Below the pieces are notes generated by a model. The model was not told where the DNA came from, searched no databases, and worked only from the letters and a program-made list of their open reading frames with translations. Shown here one piece after another: positions 1 through 7,284 of a stretch of 64,000 nt of DNA (position 1 is its first letter; every line of letters starts with the position of its first letter). Position numbers and translations under genes: made by a program. The stretch is from Actinokineospora enzanensis DSM 44649 (GTDB lineage Bacteria > Actinomycetota > Actinomycetes > Mycobacteriales > Pseudonocardiaceae), in contig NZ_KB894432.1 of NCBI RefSeq assembly GCF_000374445.1, positions 44,951 to 108,950 of the forward strand. The letters run 5' to 3'.

Positions 1-32
1 CTCAGCGGGTCGAACCACCAGGAGGTGTCCGC

Positions 33-395
33 ATGAAGATCCTGGTGGCCGACGACAGCAGGGTCATGCGCCAGATCGTGATCCGTACCCTGCGTCAGGC
101 CGGGTTCGAGGACCACGACATCGTCGAGGCCCCGGACGGAGCCGCCGCCCAGACCTCTGTGGCGGAGGAGAATCCGGACCTTGTACTGTCCGACTGGAAC
201 ATGCCGAACATGAGCGGCATCGAGCTGCTGCACGCTCTGCGCGCCAGCGGCAACACCGTCCCCTTCGCGTTCGTCACCTCGGAGTGCTCCGACGAGATGC
301 GCACGAAGGCAGAAGAGGGCGGCGCACTTTTCCTTATCAGCAAGCCGTTCACCGCGGAGACCTTCCGCGAGCGGCTCGGCGACATCCTGGGGTGA
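33..395 (+). CDS. cheY: CheY-like single-domain response regulator
   Basis: A 120-residue stand-alone receiver domain, expected to be phosphorylated by a CheA-type kinase and to act on the flagellar switch. Visible motifs are the acidic pair D7-D8, the phospho-acceptor D54 in SDWNMP, the T82-S83 switch residues and K104 in SKPF, all at CheY-like positions. There is no output domain. An AGGAGGTG ribosome site lies about 5 bases before the ATG. It sits 4 bases before a CheX-like phosphatase gene, so the two probably share a message and regulate the phospho-signal together. No cheA, cheW or receptor gene is in the window; they may lie upstream. The DWNMP signature argues for chemotaxis rather than a transcriptional role. 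Confidence 0.92.
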   Translation: MKILVADDSRVMRQIVIRTLRQAGFEDHDIVEAPDGAAAQTSVAEENPDLVLSDWNMPNMSGIELLHALRASGNTVPFAFVTSECSDEMRTKAEEGGALFLISKPFTAETFRERLGDILG

Positions 396-399
396 GGTC

Positions 400-876
400 A
401 TGACGGAGACGCTGCCGGTTCCGAAACAAGTCCGCGACGTCCTGTCCGACCTGCTCGGCCGTGACGTCACGGTCAACATCACCGATCCGCCCTCGGCGGA
501 CGCCCCGGCCGTGGCGGTCTATGTCCGAGGCACCGGGATGACGCTGCACGGGGTCATCGGCTTCGACCTGCCGCTGGCGGCCAACGCCGCCGCCTCGGTC
601 GGTCTGGTGCCGCCGGGCGGTGCGGCCGCCTGCGTGGAGGACGGCGAGCTGAGCCCACTGCTCAAGGACAACCTCGGCGAGGTGTGCAACATCCTTTCCG
701 GACTGTTCCACCAGGAGGGTGGACCGCACGTGCGGTTCCACAAGCTGCACACCCCGGTGGCCGACGTGCCCGGCGACGTCCGGTCGCACCTGGCCGCGCT
801 GGGCAGCAGGCTGGACCTGACGGTCGAGATCGCGGGGTACGGCAAGGGCACGATGTCGATCGTGGCCGCGTTGTAG
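400..876 (+). CDS. CheX-like chemotaxis phosphatase
   Basis: 158 residues, the usual length for CheX. Residues 90-97 read DNLGEVCN, which fits the (D/S)-x3-E-x2-N signature of the CheC/CheX/FliY phosphatases, with E94 and N97 as the predicted catalytic pair. Only one copy of the signature is present, as in CheX; CheC usually has two. The gene starts 4 bases after the cheY stop with GAGGT just before its ATG, so it is very likely cotranscribed. The expected role is dephosphorylation of phospho-CheY to end the signal. The family assignment rests on the motif, length and context, because overall similarity cannot be measured here. Confidence 0.72.
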   Translation: MTETLPVPKQVRDVLSDLLGRDVTVNITDPPSADAPAVAVYVRGTGMTLHGVIGFDLPLAANAAASVGLVPPGGAAACVEDGELSPLLKDNLGEVCNILSGLFHQEGGPHVRFHKLHTPVADVPGDVRSHLAALGSRLDLTVEIAGYGKGTMSIVAAL

Positions 877-946
877 TGGCCCGACCCAGGGGGTCGGGCC
901 ACTGCCCAACTGAGCGTGGGCCTCATCCCCGGATCAGGGGATGAGG
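876..946 (+). terminator. Two consecutive hairpins after cheY-cheX
   Basis: The first hairpin has a perfect 12-bp stem (876-887 with 891-902) and a 3-base loop, starting at the last base of the cheX-like stop codon. The second has a perfect 10-bp stem (921-930 with 937-946) and a 6-base loop. A T-rich stretch follows at 962-966. Together they should end the cheY transcript and insulate it from the flhA promoter. Confidence 0.75.
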
Positions 947-997
947 GCTCCACGATCGGGTCTTTTTCGGTTCCGGGCAGTAGTGCGGGGTCAAGTC

Positions 998-1023
998 CTC
1001 AGCAATCCTGATTGCCTGCCGAC
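998..1023 (+). promoter_or_regulatory. FliA (sigma-28 type) promoter for flhA
   Basis: CTCA (998-1001), 16 bases, then GCCGAC (1018-1023), continuing as AAGG. The same CTCA-N16-GCCGA layout is found before fliC, fliD and flgN in this window. It fits the actinobacterial FliA pattern CTCA-N15-17-GCCGAA that I recall from Actinoplanes. The predicted RNA start near 1030 leaves a leader of about 70 bases before the chosen flhA start. Confidence 0.65.
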
Positions 1024-1098
1024 AAGGAGGGAGCGAGACGCCAGGAAGGCAGCGCGAGGCCAGGGATCGGCCGGCCACCGGACTATCCGGGATGGACG

Positions 1099-3138
1099 AT
1101 GAGTTCGAGGCGACTGAGCCAGTTCGCGGTACCCGCGGGCGTCATCATGATCATCGTACTGATGGTCGTGCCGATGCCGACCTTCATGCTGGACATGTTC
1201 ATCGTGATGAACATCGGTCTGGCGCTGCTGATCGTGCTGATCAGCATGCAGGTGCGCAAGCCGCTGGAGTTCTCCGTCTTCCCCTCGGTGCTGCTGCTCG
1301 CCACGCTCTTCCGGCTCGCGCTGAACATCAGCGCGACCCGACTCGTGCTCCTCGACGGCGACGCCGGGGCGGTCATCGGCGCCTTCGGCCATGCGGTCGT
1401 CGGCGGCTCGCTGGTCGTCGGCCTCGTCGTCTTCTTCATCCTCATCGTCATCCAGTTCGCGGTCATCACCAACGGCGCGGGCCGGGTCGCCGAGGTCGGC
1501 GCCCGCTTCACCCTGGACGCCATGCCCGGCAAGCAGATGGCGATCGACGCCGACCTGAACGCGGGCCTGATCGACGAGCCGGAGGCGCGCAAGCGGCGCG
1601 CCGAGGTCACCGCGGAGGCCGACTTCTACGGCGCCATGGACGGTGCGTCCAAGTTCGTCAAGGGCGACGCGATCGCCGCGGTGGTCATCACCCTGATCAA
1701 CCTCATCGGCGGCTTCTCGGTCGGCCTCATCCAGAAGGGCATGTCCGCGAGCGAGGCGATGAACTCGTACTCGCTGCTGACCGTCGGCGACGGCCTGGTC
1801 TCCCAGATCCCCGCCCTGCTGCTGTCCGTCGCCACCGGCCTCATCGTCACCCGCGCGGCGGGCGAGCAGGACATGGGCAGCATGGTGACCAGCCAGTTCA
1901 CCGCCAACCGCAAGGCGATGAAGATCGGCGGCGCCGCCCTGCTCGCGCTGTCGCTGATGCCCGCCATGCCGATGATCCCGTTCCTGCTCGTCGGCGGCGG
2001 CCTGCTGATCGTGTCCAGCCGCAAGCCCAAGGCCGAGGTGCCCGAGGAGATCGCCGCCGAGTCCGAGCAGGCGCCCGCGCCGGACGCCACCGAGACCCTG
2101 ATCGCCGAGATGCGCGTCGACCCGCTGGAGCTGGCCCTGGCCACCGACCTGGTGGATCTGGTGGACGCCGCGGGCGGCGACCTGCTGGACCGGGTCCGGG
2201 CACTGCGCCGCAAGATCGCGCTGGAGCTGGGCGTGGTGATGCCGCCCGTGCGCACCCGCGACGACCTGGACCTGCCGCTGTCCTCCTACGTCATCCGGAT
2301 CAACGGCGCGGACGTCGCCCGCGGCTTCGCCCCGCCCGGCACCGTGCTGGCCATCGGCGACGGCCTGGACTCACTGCCCGGCCGCGCGGGCACCGAGCCG
2401 GTGTTCGGCCTGGAGGGCAAGTGGGTGCCCGCCGAGCTGCGCCACCAGGCCGAGGCGCTCGGCGCCACCGTGGTCGACCGCGCGTCGGTGCTGGTCACCC
2501 ACCTCGCCGAGGTCGCCCGCACGCACGCGGGCCGACTGCTGGGCCGGGAGAACGTGCGCCAGCTGACCGACGTGGTCCGCCGCACCCACCCGGTGGTGGT
2601 CGAGGAGCTGACCCCGGCCCTGATGAGCCTCGGCGAGATCCAGCGCGTGCTGCACCGGCTGCTCGATGAGGGCGTGCCGATCCGCGACCTGGTCGGCATC
2701 TACGAGGCGCTGTCCCCGGCCGCCAAGGCGGGCGCCGACATCGACCGGCTGGTCGAGGCGGCCCGCGCCGCGCTCGGCCCGGCCATCGCCGCCCGGCTGG
2801 CCATCGACGGCGTGCTGTCGGTGATCACCATGGACCCGCGGGTCGAGCAGGCGCTGCTGGAGAGCGTGCGGGTCACCGACGCGGGCGACCGGCTGGCCAT
2901 CGACCCGCACGTGCTGGAGGCCCTGGTCGGCGAGGTCGCAGGCCTGGCCGGTCGCGCCGAGGCGCAGGGCTACGCCGCGGTGCTCGCCTGTGCGCCCCGC
3001 CTGCGCACCCCCCTCTACCGCCTGGTGCACGCCGCCGTGCCGCGGCTGGCCGTGCTGTCGTATTCCGAGCTGTCCGGTGGCACCCACCGGATCGAGACCG
3101 TCGGAGTGGTGAACAGTGGCTACTCGATTGCTGCTTGA
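1099..3138 (+). CDS. flhA: Flagellar export gate protein FlhA
   Basis: Inner-membrane core of the type III flagellar export gate. From the ATG at 1099 the protein is 679 residues: a short lead MSSRRLSQF, about eight membrane helices in the first 320 residues, and a long cytoplasmic C-terminal domain that docks export substrates. Typical FlhA stretches are visible, including the FRLALNISATR block, GARFTLDAMPGKQM, DADLNAGLI and EADFYGAMDGASKFVKGD. An in-frame start at 1012 would add 29 poorly conserved residues and would lie upstream of the predicted promoter -10, so 1099 is preferred although its ribosome site is weak. The stop overlaps the following flhF-like gene by 23 bases. FlhA lies far from its partners flhB and fliPQR, which are on the opposite strand at 10-13 kb. 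Confidence 0.95.
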   Translation: MSSRRLSQFAVPAGVIMIIVLMVVPMPTFMLDMFIVMNIGLALLIVLISMQVRKPLEFSVFPSVLLLATLFRLALNISATRLVLLDGDAGAVIGAFGHAVVGGSLVVGLVVFFILIVIQFAVITNGAGRVAEVGARFTLDAMPGKQMAIDADLNAGLIDEPEARKRRAEVTAEADFYGAMDGASKFVKGDAIAAVVITLINLIGGFSVGLIQKGMSASEAMNSYSLLTVGDGLVSQIPALLLSVATGLIVTRAAGEQDMGSMVTSQFTANRKAMKIGGAALLALSLMPAMPMIPFLLVGGGLLIVSSRKPKAEVPEEIAAESEQAPAPDATETLIAEMRVDPLELALATDLVDLVDAAGGDLLDRVRALRRKIALELGVVMPPVRTRDDLDLPLSSYVIRINGADVARGFAPPGTVLAIGDGLDSLPGRAGTEPVFGLEGKWVPAELRHQAEALGATVVDRASVLVTHLAEVARTHAGRLLGRENVRQLTDVVRRTHPVVVEELTPALMSLGEIQRVLHRLLDEGVPIRDLVGIYEALSPAAKAGADIDRLVEAARAALGPAIAARLAIDGVLSVITMDPRVEQALLESVRVTDAGDRLAIDPHVLEALVGEVAGLAGRAEAQGYAAVLACAPRLRTPLYRLVHAAVPRLAVLSYSELSGGTHRIETVGVVNSGYSIAA

Positions 3139-5749
3139 GGGACCTGATCTGGAAGCGCTCCTGGACCGTGTTCGCACCGAACACGGCTCGGACGCCCGCA
3201 TCGTCTCCGCCGACCGCCTGCGCAAGGGCGGCGTGGCGGGGTTCTTCTCCAAGCAGTGGTTCGAGATCGGGATAGAGGTCCCGGAGCCGGGGGACCCGGC
3301 GGTGCCCTCCGCCCAGGTCCTCTCGGTGTCCGACCTGTTGCAGCTGGCCGACAAGAAGGACGGCGCGGACGTGACCGACCGCGTCCCGGAGCCGCGCGGC
3401 GGGGACGAGCCCATCGAGGAACCCAGGTCCCGTGACCCGTTCGCGTCGTTCTTCGCCGCTGCCGGGGGAGACGCGGCCAACGGCGCGGAGGTCGCGGCCA
3501 CTGCGGCCGGTGCGGCCGCGCGGGCGGCGGCGGGCATCGCCAAGCCCACCGAGGTCGCACCCGACGAGATCGGCCCGGTCGTCCCGCGCTTCGGCGGCTC
3601 GGAGAGCGACCCGGTCGCCGCGCTGCGCGCCCGGGCAGGCTCGGCGGGGCTGAACCCGGCGGCCGCGGCGCCGACCCTGCCGTATGAGTCCGAAGTGGAC
3701 CTGCACGCCGAGTCGCCGGACCCGGACGCCATCCGCGCGGCCGCGCTGCGTGCGCGCGCGGCTGCCGCGCCCGAGGTCGCGGAACCCGAGGACCCCGATG
3801 CCGTCCGCGCCGCCGCTTTGCGCGCGCGTGCCGGTGCGGCGAGCATGCGCCCCGCCGAACCCGAGATCGATGCGCCGGATCCCGACGCCGCCCGCGCCGC
3901 TGCCTTGCGCGCGCGGGCCGGTGCCGCCAGCCTGCGCACCCGCCCCGAACCAGCCGGTCCCCACCAGGAAACCGGCACCGCTGGAGCAGGCTCGGGGGCA
4001 GGCTTCGGCAGCGGGGCCGCGCCGGTGACCGGCCGGACCATGGCGGACGCGTTCCGGCCGATCGACGAGGTCGCCGAGGAGCAGGCCGCCGGTCGCGACG
4101 TCGGCTACGCGGGTGCCTCGGCCGGACGCGACGAGTTCAGTGGGGGACCTGAGGTCGGCGGTGCCGGTCGTGGTTCCGGCCCTGGGCGTGGTTTCAATGG
4201 CGCGGGTTCCGAAGATGTGGGCTTTGCGAACGGTTCGGCGGGTCGGGGGCAGGAGTTCGCTAGCAGGCCTGGGGCAGGCGGGGCTGGGCGCGGTTTCACC
4301 AATGGTGCGGGTGCTGCCGGGGTCGGCTTCGAGACCGGTGCGGCCGGTCGGGGTGGTCAGGAGTTCGCCGGGGGGACTGGGACCGGGCGGGGCTTCGGTG
4401 CTGGTCTCGGTGCCGGGTTCGCCGGTGCCGGGCGGGGACCCGACGGTGGCGTGGGTTCCGCCGATGTCGGCTATGCGAGTGGTGCCGCCGGTCGGGGTGG
4501 CTCGGAGTTTGCCGGGGCTGGAAACGGATTCGGGGGCGGAATGGGCTACACGGAGGTCGGCTACGAGAACGGCTCGGCTGCTCGGGGCGGGCCGGAGTTC
4601 GCCGGTGGGCCGGGGGCGGCGGACCGGGGCCTCGGCGGCGGTGTGGGGTCGGCCGATGTCGGGTACGAGCGCGGTTCCGCAGGCCATGAGTCGGGTATGG
4701 CCGGGGATGCGGGTGACTATGTCGGTTCCTCCGGCGGGTACGACGCGGGCGGGTCCGGTGTGACCGGCCGTGGTGGTTCGGCCGTCGACTACGCAGCCGG
4801 GGCCGGGTTCGCCGGTGGGCCGGGAGCGGCGGGGGCGTGGGCTGGGGCCGAGCCTGCTGTGGATCAGCGGTTCGCGGGTATGGGGGCCGCGCATCCCGGT
4901 CTGCCCAGTGTCGATGAGCTGTGGGGGGACGAGCAGTGGGAGCGTTCGGCTGTCGTCCCGCCCGGTGAGGAAGTCGAGCCTGCTGAGTTCCCGTCCGTGC
5001 GGCGGCCGTCGGGGCAGGGTGGGCCGCGTATGTTCACCGCGCGTCCGGTCGACGCGCCCGAGGAGCACGAACGGGTGGACTACGACGACCTGCTCGTCGC
5101 GCCCCGGCTGCCGTCGAGCCCGGCGCGGCACGCGCTGCTGGAGGAGGACGAGTCCGTTGATGTCGACATGGGCCCCGCTTGGCCGACCGCGGACGAGCCG
5201 CGACTGGTGAACGACCCGACGCCGCGGCCGCGGCGTCGGTGGGACACGCCGATCCCGAAGGACCTGCTGGTCGCCATGCCGGGCAAGGTCATCGTGGTGG
5301 CCGGGTCGGTGCAGCAGGCGACCACGGCGGCCGAGTGGATCTGCGCCAGGATGCGCCTCGGCGCCGGGGCCGTGCAGGTGGCGGGCCCGGACCAGATCGG
5401 CCGCGGCCGCATCCTGGGCCCCGAGCACGCCGCCGACCTGGCGCGCGACCTGCGCCGCAGCCCGGTGCCCTCGGTCGTGGCCATCGACGCCGCGGTCGAG
5501 GACCCTGACGGCGGCCGCTGGGCGGGCGCGGTCGCCAAGGCGCTCGGCGCCAACCACGTGGTGGCGGTGGTGGACGCCACGCGCAAAACCGCTGACCTGC
5601 GCAGGCACCTTGCCGACCTCGGCGGTGTCGACGCACTGGCCGTCTACGGCACCACCGCCAGCACCGACCCCGACTCCGTCCGCGAACTAGGCCTCCCCAT
5701 CCTGACCATCGACGGCGTCCCGCCGACCCCCGCCCGCCGCGGCTCCTGA
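3116..5749 (+). CDS. FlhF-like protein with degenerate GTPase domain and repetitive linker
   Basis: 877 residues from a GTG inside the end of flhA. Residues 1-55 resemble the FlhF N-terminus (ALLDRVRTEHGSDARIVSADR). Residues about 170-275 hold repeats of the form DPDA-x-RAAALRARAGAAS. Residues about 328-560 are a Gly-rich tract with a repeated VGY-x2-GSAGRGG-x-EFAGG unit. Residues about 720-877 form an alpha/beta domain like the FlhF NG core, ending with a VDALAVYGTTAS-like stretch. The P-loop is lost: AGSVQQATT stands where FlhF has GPTGVGKTT, so GTP binding is unlikely. FlhF normally sets flagellar placement with FlhG, and no FlhG is in the window. Position directly after flhA supports an FlhF origin. 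At about 450 residues, typical FlhF is half this length. Confidence 0.72.
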   Translation: MATRLLLEGPDLEALLDRVRTEHGSDARIVSADRLRKGGVAGFFSKQWFEIGIEVPEPGDPAVPSAQVLSVSDLLQLADKKDGADVTDRVPEPRGGDEPIEEPRSRDPFASFFAAAGGDAANGAEVAATAAGAAARAAAGIAKPTEVAPDEIGPVVPRFGGSESDPVAALRARAGSAGLNPAAAAPTLPYESEVDLHAESPDPDAIRAAALRARAAAAPEVAEPEDPDAVRAAALRARAGAASMRPAEPEIDAPDPDAARAAALRARAGAASLRTRPEPAGPHQETGTAGAGSGAGFGSGAAPVTGRTMADAFRPIDEVAEEQAAGRDVGYAGASAGRDEFSGGPEVGGAGRGSGPGRGFNGAGSEDVGFANGSAGRGQEFASRPGAGGAGRGFTNGAGAAGVGFETGAAGRGGQEFAGGTGTGRGFGAGLGAGFAGAGRGPDGGVGSADVGYASGAAGRGGSEFAGAGNGFGGGMGYTEVGYENGSAARGGPEFAGGPGAADRGLGGGVGSADVGYERGSAGHESGMAGDAGDYVGSSGGYDAGGSGVTGRGGSAVDYAAGAGFAGGPGAAGAWAGAEPAVDQRFAGMGAAHPGLPSVDELWGDEQWERSAVVPPGEEVEPAEFPSVRRPSGQGGPRMFTARPVDAPEEHERVDYDDLLVAPRLPSSPARHALLEEDESVDVDMGPAWPTADEPRLVNDPTPRPRRRWDTPIPKDLLVAMPGKVIVVAGSVQQATTAAEWICARMRLGAGAVQVAGPDQIGRGRILGPEHAADLARDLRRSPVPSVVAIDAAVEDPDGGRWAGAVAKALGANHVVAVVDATRKTADLRRHLADLGGVDALAVYGTTASTDPDSVRELGLPILTIDGVPPTPARRGS
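4097..4705 (+). repeat. In-frame degenerate tandem repeats encoding a Gly-rich linker
   Basis: Within the flhF-like gene, about six imperfect units of roughly 30-45 codons each start with DVGY, DVGF or a close variant (residues 328 to about 514) and contain GSAGRG followed by EFAGG. Third-position use is more mixed here (many GGT and GGG codons) than in the flanking genes. The repeats probably arose by unequal exchange within the gene. They encode a disordered tether, not an enzyme. Confidence 0.75.
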
Positions 5750-5775
5750 CCCGCCCGATCCACGGAGGACTGCCC

Positions 5776-6030
5776 GTGTTCCGTTTCTCCACCCTCGCCC
5801 TCGCCCTGCTGATGAGCATCCCGTCGCTGTACGCGGCCTTCGTGGCGAACCGGCTCGACCCCACCGACGCGCTGATCCACTTCCTGATCGCCGTGCCGGT
5901 CGCGGGGCTGCTGCTGGCCATCCCGCGCGCCGCGTTCCAGCGCTACAGCGGCAATCGCAGCCAGGCTGCGGTGGCGGAGCTCATCCAGGCGGGGGCGGTG
6001 CGCACGGATCGGCCGGATGACCGCGGCTGA
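5776..6030 (+). CDS. Small two-helix membrane protein, unknown function
   Basis: 84 residues from a GTG with GGAGG 7 bases upstream. Two hydrophobic segments are visible, roughly residues 5-24 and 35-52, separated by a short polar NRLDPTD turn, and followed by a basic tail that is probably cytoplasmic. It begins 26 bases after the flhF-like gene and is the last gene of that plus-strand flagellar unit, so a minor role in the basal body or export apparatus is possible. No family is recognised. Confidence 0.6.
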   Translation: MFRFSTLALALLMSIPSLYAAFVANRLDPTDALIHFLIAVPVAGLLLAIPRAAFQRYSGNRSQAAVAELIQAGAVRTDRPDDRG

Positions 6031-6044
6031 GTGCTCGTTGCGGT

Positions 6045-6073
6045 CTATCCACAGGGTGCGTGGTTTGTCCACA
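6045..6073 (+). promoter_or_regulatory. Pair of DnaA-box-like sites
   Basis: CTATCCACA (6045-6053) and TTGTCCACA (6065-6073) lie in the same orientation 20 bases apart. The second equals the preferred actinobacterial DnaA box; the first differs slightly. They sit just after the flhF operon. Two sites are far fewer than a chromosomal origin holds, so a regulatory or DnaA-titrating role, or chance, is more likely. Confidence 0.4.
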
Positions 6074-6130
6074 GTTCACTGTTGGGGGATATTGACAGCA
6101 TTCATGATCGCGTAGCTTCCCTCTAGTAGG

Positions 6131-6151
6131 CCCGCCCCCTGGTGGGGCGGG
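6131..6151 (+). terminator. Terminator after the flhA-flhF unit
   Basis: An 8-bp GC stem (6131-6138 with 6144-6151) with a 5-base loop, followed by a T-rich TCTGTCTTTC. It would end the plus-strand flagellar transcript before the racemase operon. Confidence 0.65.
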
Positions 6152-6191
6152 GTCTGTCTTTCGGCGGTGCGGCAGTGGTAAAGCGGAGTGG

Positions 6192-6425
6192 GTGCGGCTG
6201 GGCGGTCGGGGCCGCTTTTGTTTTCTGGATTTCGGGGTGGGAGCCGGAGTGTTTCCGGTGGGTGTGCCGAGTGAGAACTGTGGTTGCGATGGGCAACTTG
6301 CGTGTTCGGTATGTGGGATAGTTCGACCGGTTGGGAGATGCGTCACGGTGATTCCGATACCGGACGTGATACTGGGAAATGGTAATTCACCGGGGTGGCC
6401 GTGCTGTTATGGGCCGGGTGGGTGA
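6192..6425 (+). CDS. Doubtful Cys-rich small ORF
   Basis: 77 codons from a GTG with a weak purine-rich site upstream, ending about 115 bases before the racemase gene. The peptide has seven cysteines, a CGC and a CSVC cluster, and the tail GNGNSPGWPCCYGPGG. Third-position GC is clearly lower than in the real genes around it, which argues against coding. A GTG at 6348 would give a 25-residue peptide with just the Cys-Cys tail. It could be a leader peptide or a modified-peptide precursor for the operon that follows, or only a chance ORF in a leader. No family is recognised. Confidence 0.2.
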   Translation: MRLGGRGRFCFLDFGVGAGVFPVGVPSENCGCDGQLACSVCGIVRPVGRCVTVIPIPDVILGNGNSPGWPCCYGPGG

Positions 6426-6540
6426 AGCCGGTCGTCGTGGCTTGCCTGGGGTCGAGTGGCAGTGCTTGTCTCTGGGCGCACCTCGACACCCGTGATTCGG
6501 TGAGTCTCGGGCGACCAATAGGGAAACAGGAGATCGCGCT

Positions 6541-7278
6541 GTGCGGATCGTCGGCTTGCTCGGTGGTTTGAGCTGGGAATCCTCGCTTGAGTACTACCGG
6601 GTTTTCAACGAGGCCGGGCGGCGAAGACTCGGGGGATGTCATTCCGGTCGCTGTCTCTTACAGTCGCTCGACTTCGGGGAGATCGAGAAGCTGGTGCGGG
6701 CCGGGCGGCGGGCCGAGATCGGGGAGATCATGCTGGCCGGGGCGCGCGGGTTGGAGCGGGCCGGGGCCGAGCTTCTGGTCATTTGCAGTAATACCAGCCA
6801 CTTCTGGGTTCGGCAGATGGCCGAGGGGGTGGGTATCCCGCTGCTCGACATCGTGGACGTCACCGCGCGGGCGGCGCGGGAGCTGGGGATCGCGCGGGTC
6901 GGGTTGATCGGGACCCGGTACACGATGGAAGAGGATTTCTACACCGGCCGATTGGTCGAACAGGGCTTCGAGGTGCTCACGCCCGATTACGACGACCGGG
7001 TGCTGATCGACCGGGTCATCTTCGACGAGCTCGTCCGCGGTCGGTTCCTGGAGGGCTCCCGCGCCGCCTATGTCGAGATCATCGAGCGGTTGGCGCGGCG
7101 GGGCGCGCAGGGTGTCGTGCTGGGGTGTACCGAGATCGAGCTGCTGGTGCGCGCGGACCTGGTCGCCGACCGGGTGTCCATTCCCCTGCTGCCGACCACG
7201 AAGCTGCACGCCGAGGCGGCCTTCGACTGGTCGGTGGGGGAGTATCCGCTGGTCCCCGGTCCGCTGGTCGCCCGGTAG
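6541..7278 (+). CDS. Aspartate/glutamate racemase family protein
   Basis: 245 residues, close to the usual length of 230. PLP-independent racemases of this family use two cysteines as acid and base. Both are present: C82 in ICSNTSH and C196 in LGCTEIEL, each in its family motif, along with the N-terminal GLLGGLSWESS loop. The likely reaction is racemisation of an acidic amino acid or a related alpha-acid. The start is a GTG with AGGAGA 8 bases upstream. It is the first gene of a plus-strand operon with an MFS transporter, a methyltransferase and a cupin protein. Peptidoglycan D-Glu supply by MurI is less likely in this context; the CSNTSH motif matches the broad-specificity aspartate-racemase branch better than MurI. 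Confidence 0.85.
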   Translation: MRIVGLLGGLSWESSLEYYRVFNEAGRRRLGGCHSGRCLLQSLDFGEIEKLVRAGRRAEIGEIMLAGARGLERAGAELLVICSNTSHFWVRQMAEGVGIPLLDIVDVTARAARELGIARVGLIGTRYTMEEDFYTGRLVEQGFEVLTPDYDDRVLIDRVIFDELVRGRFLEGSRAAYVEIIERLARRGAQGVVLGCTEIELLVRADLVADRVSIPLLPTTKLHAEAAFDWSVGEYPLVPGPLVAR

Positions 7279-7284
7279 CCGGGG

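Larger units (their letters stand above)
6031..6540. other. 510-bp leader region before the racemase operon
   Basis: This stretch holds the DnaA-box pair, the terminator at 6131-6151 and a less GC-rich part (about 6160-6420), which should contain the promoter of the racemase operon; I cannot pick one with confidence. It also contains the doubtful Cys-rich ORF at 6192-6425 and, in another frame, a possible 15-codon ORF starting with the ATG at 6338. GGAAACAGGAGA at about 6522-6533 is the ribosome site of the racemase gene. Confidence 0.6.

Noticed and set aside
2873..5608. 911-codon minus-strand ORF opposite the flhF-like gene
   Set aside because: Long antisense frames are common in very high-GC DNA. 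No ribosome site or recognisable domain; the plus strand has FlhF-like ends and correct operon placement.
6007..6031. Another FliA-like box (CTCA-N15-GCCGAT) on the minus strand
   Set aside because: It lies inside the end of the small membrane protein gene and points away from any minus-strand gene within reach. GCCGAT is frequent by chance in this DNA.
6045..6540. Chromosomal or plasmid replication origin
   Set aside because: Only two DnaA boxes, no strongly AT-rich unwinding element, and no dnaA, dnaN or rep gene nearby.
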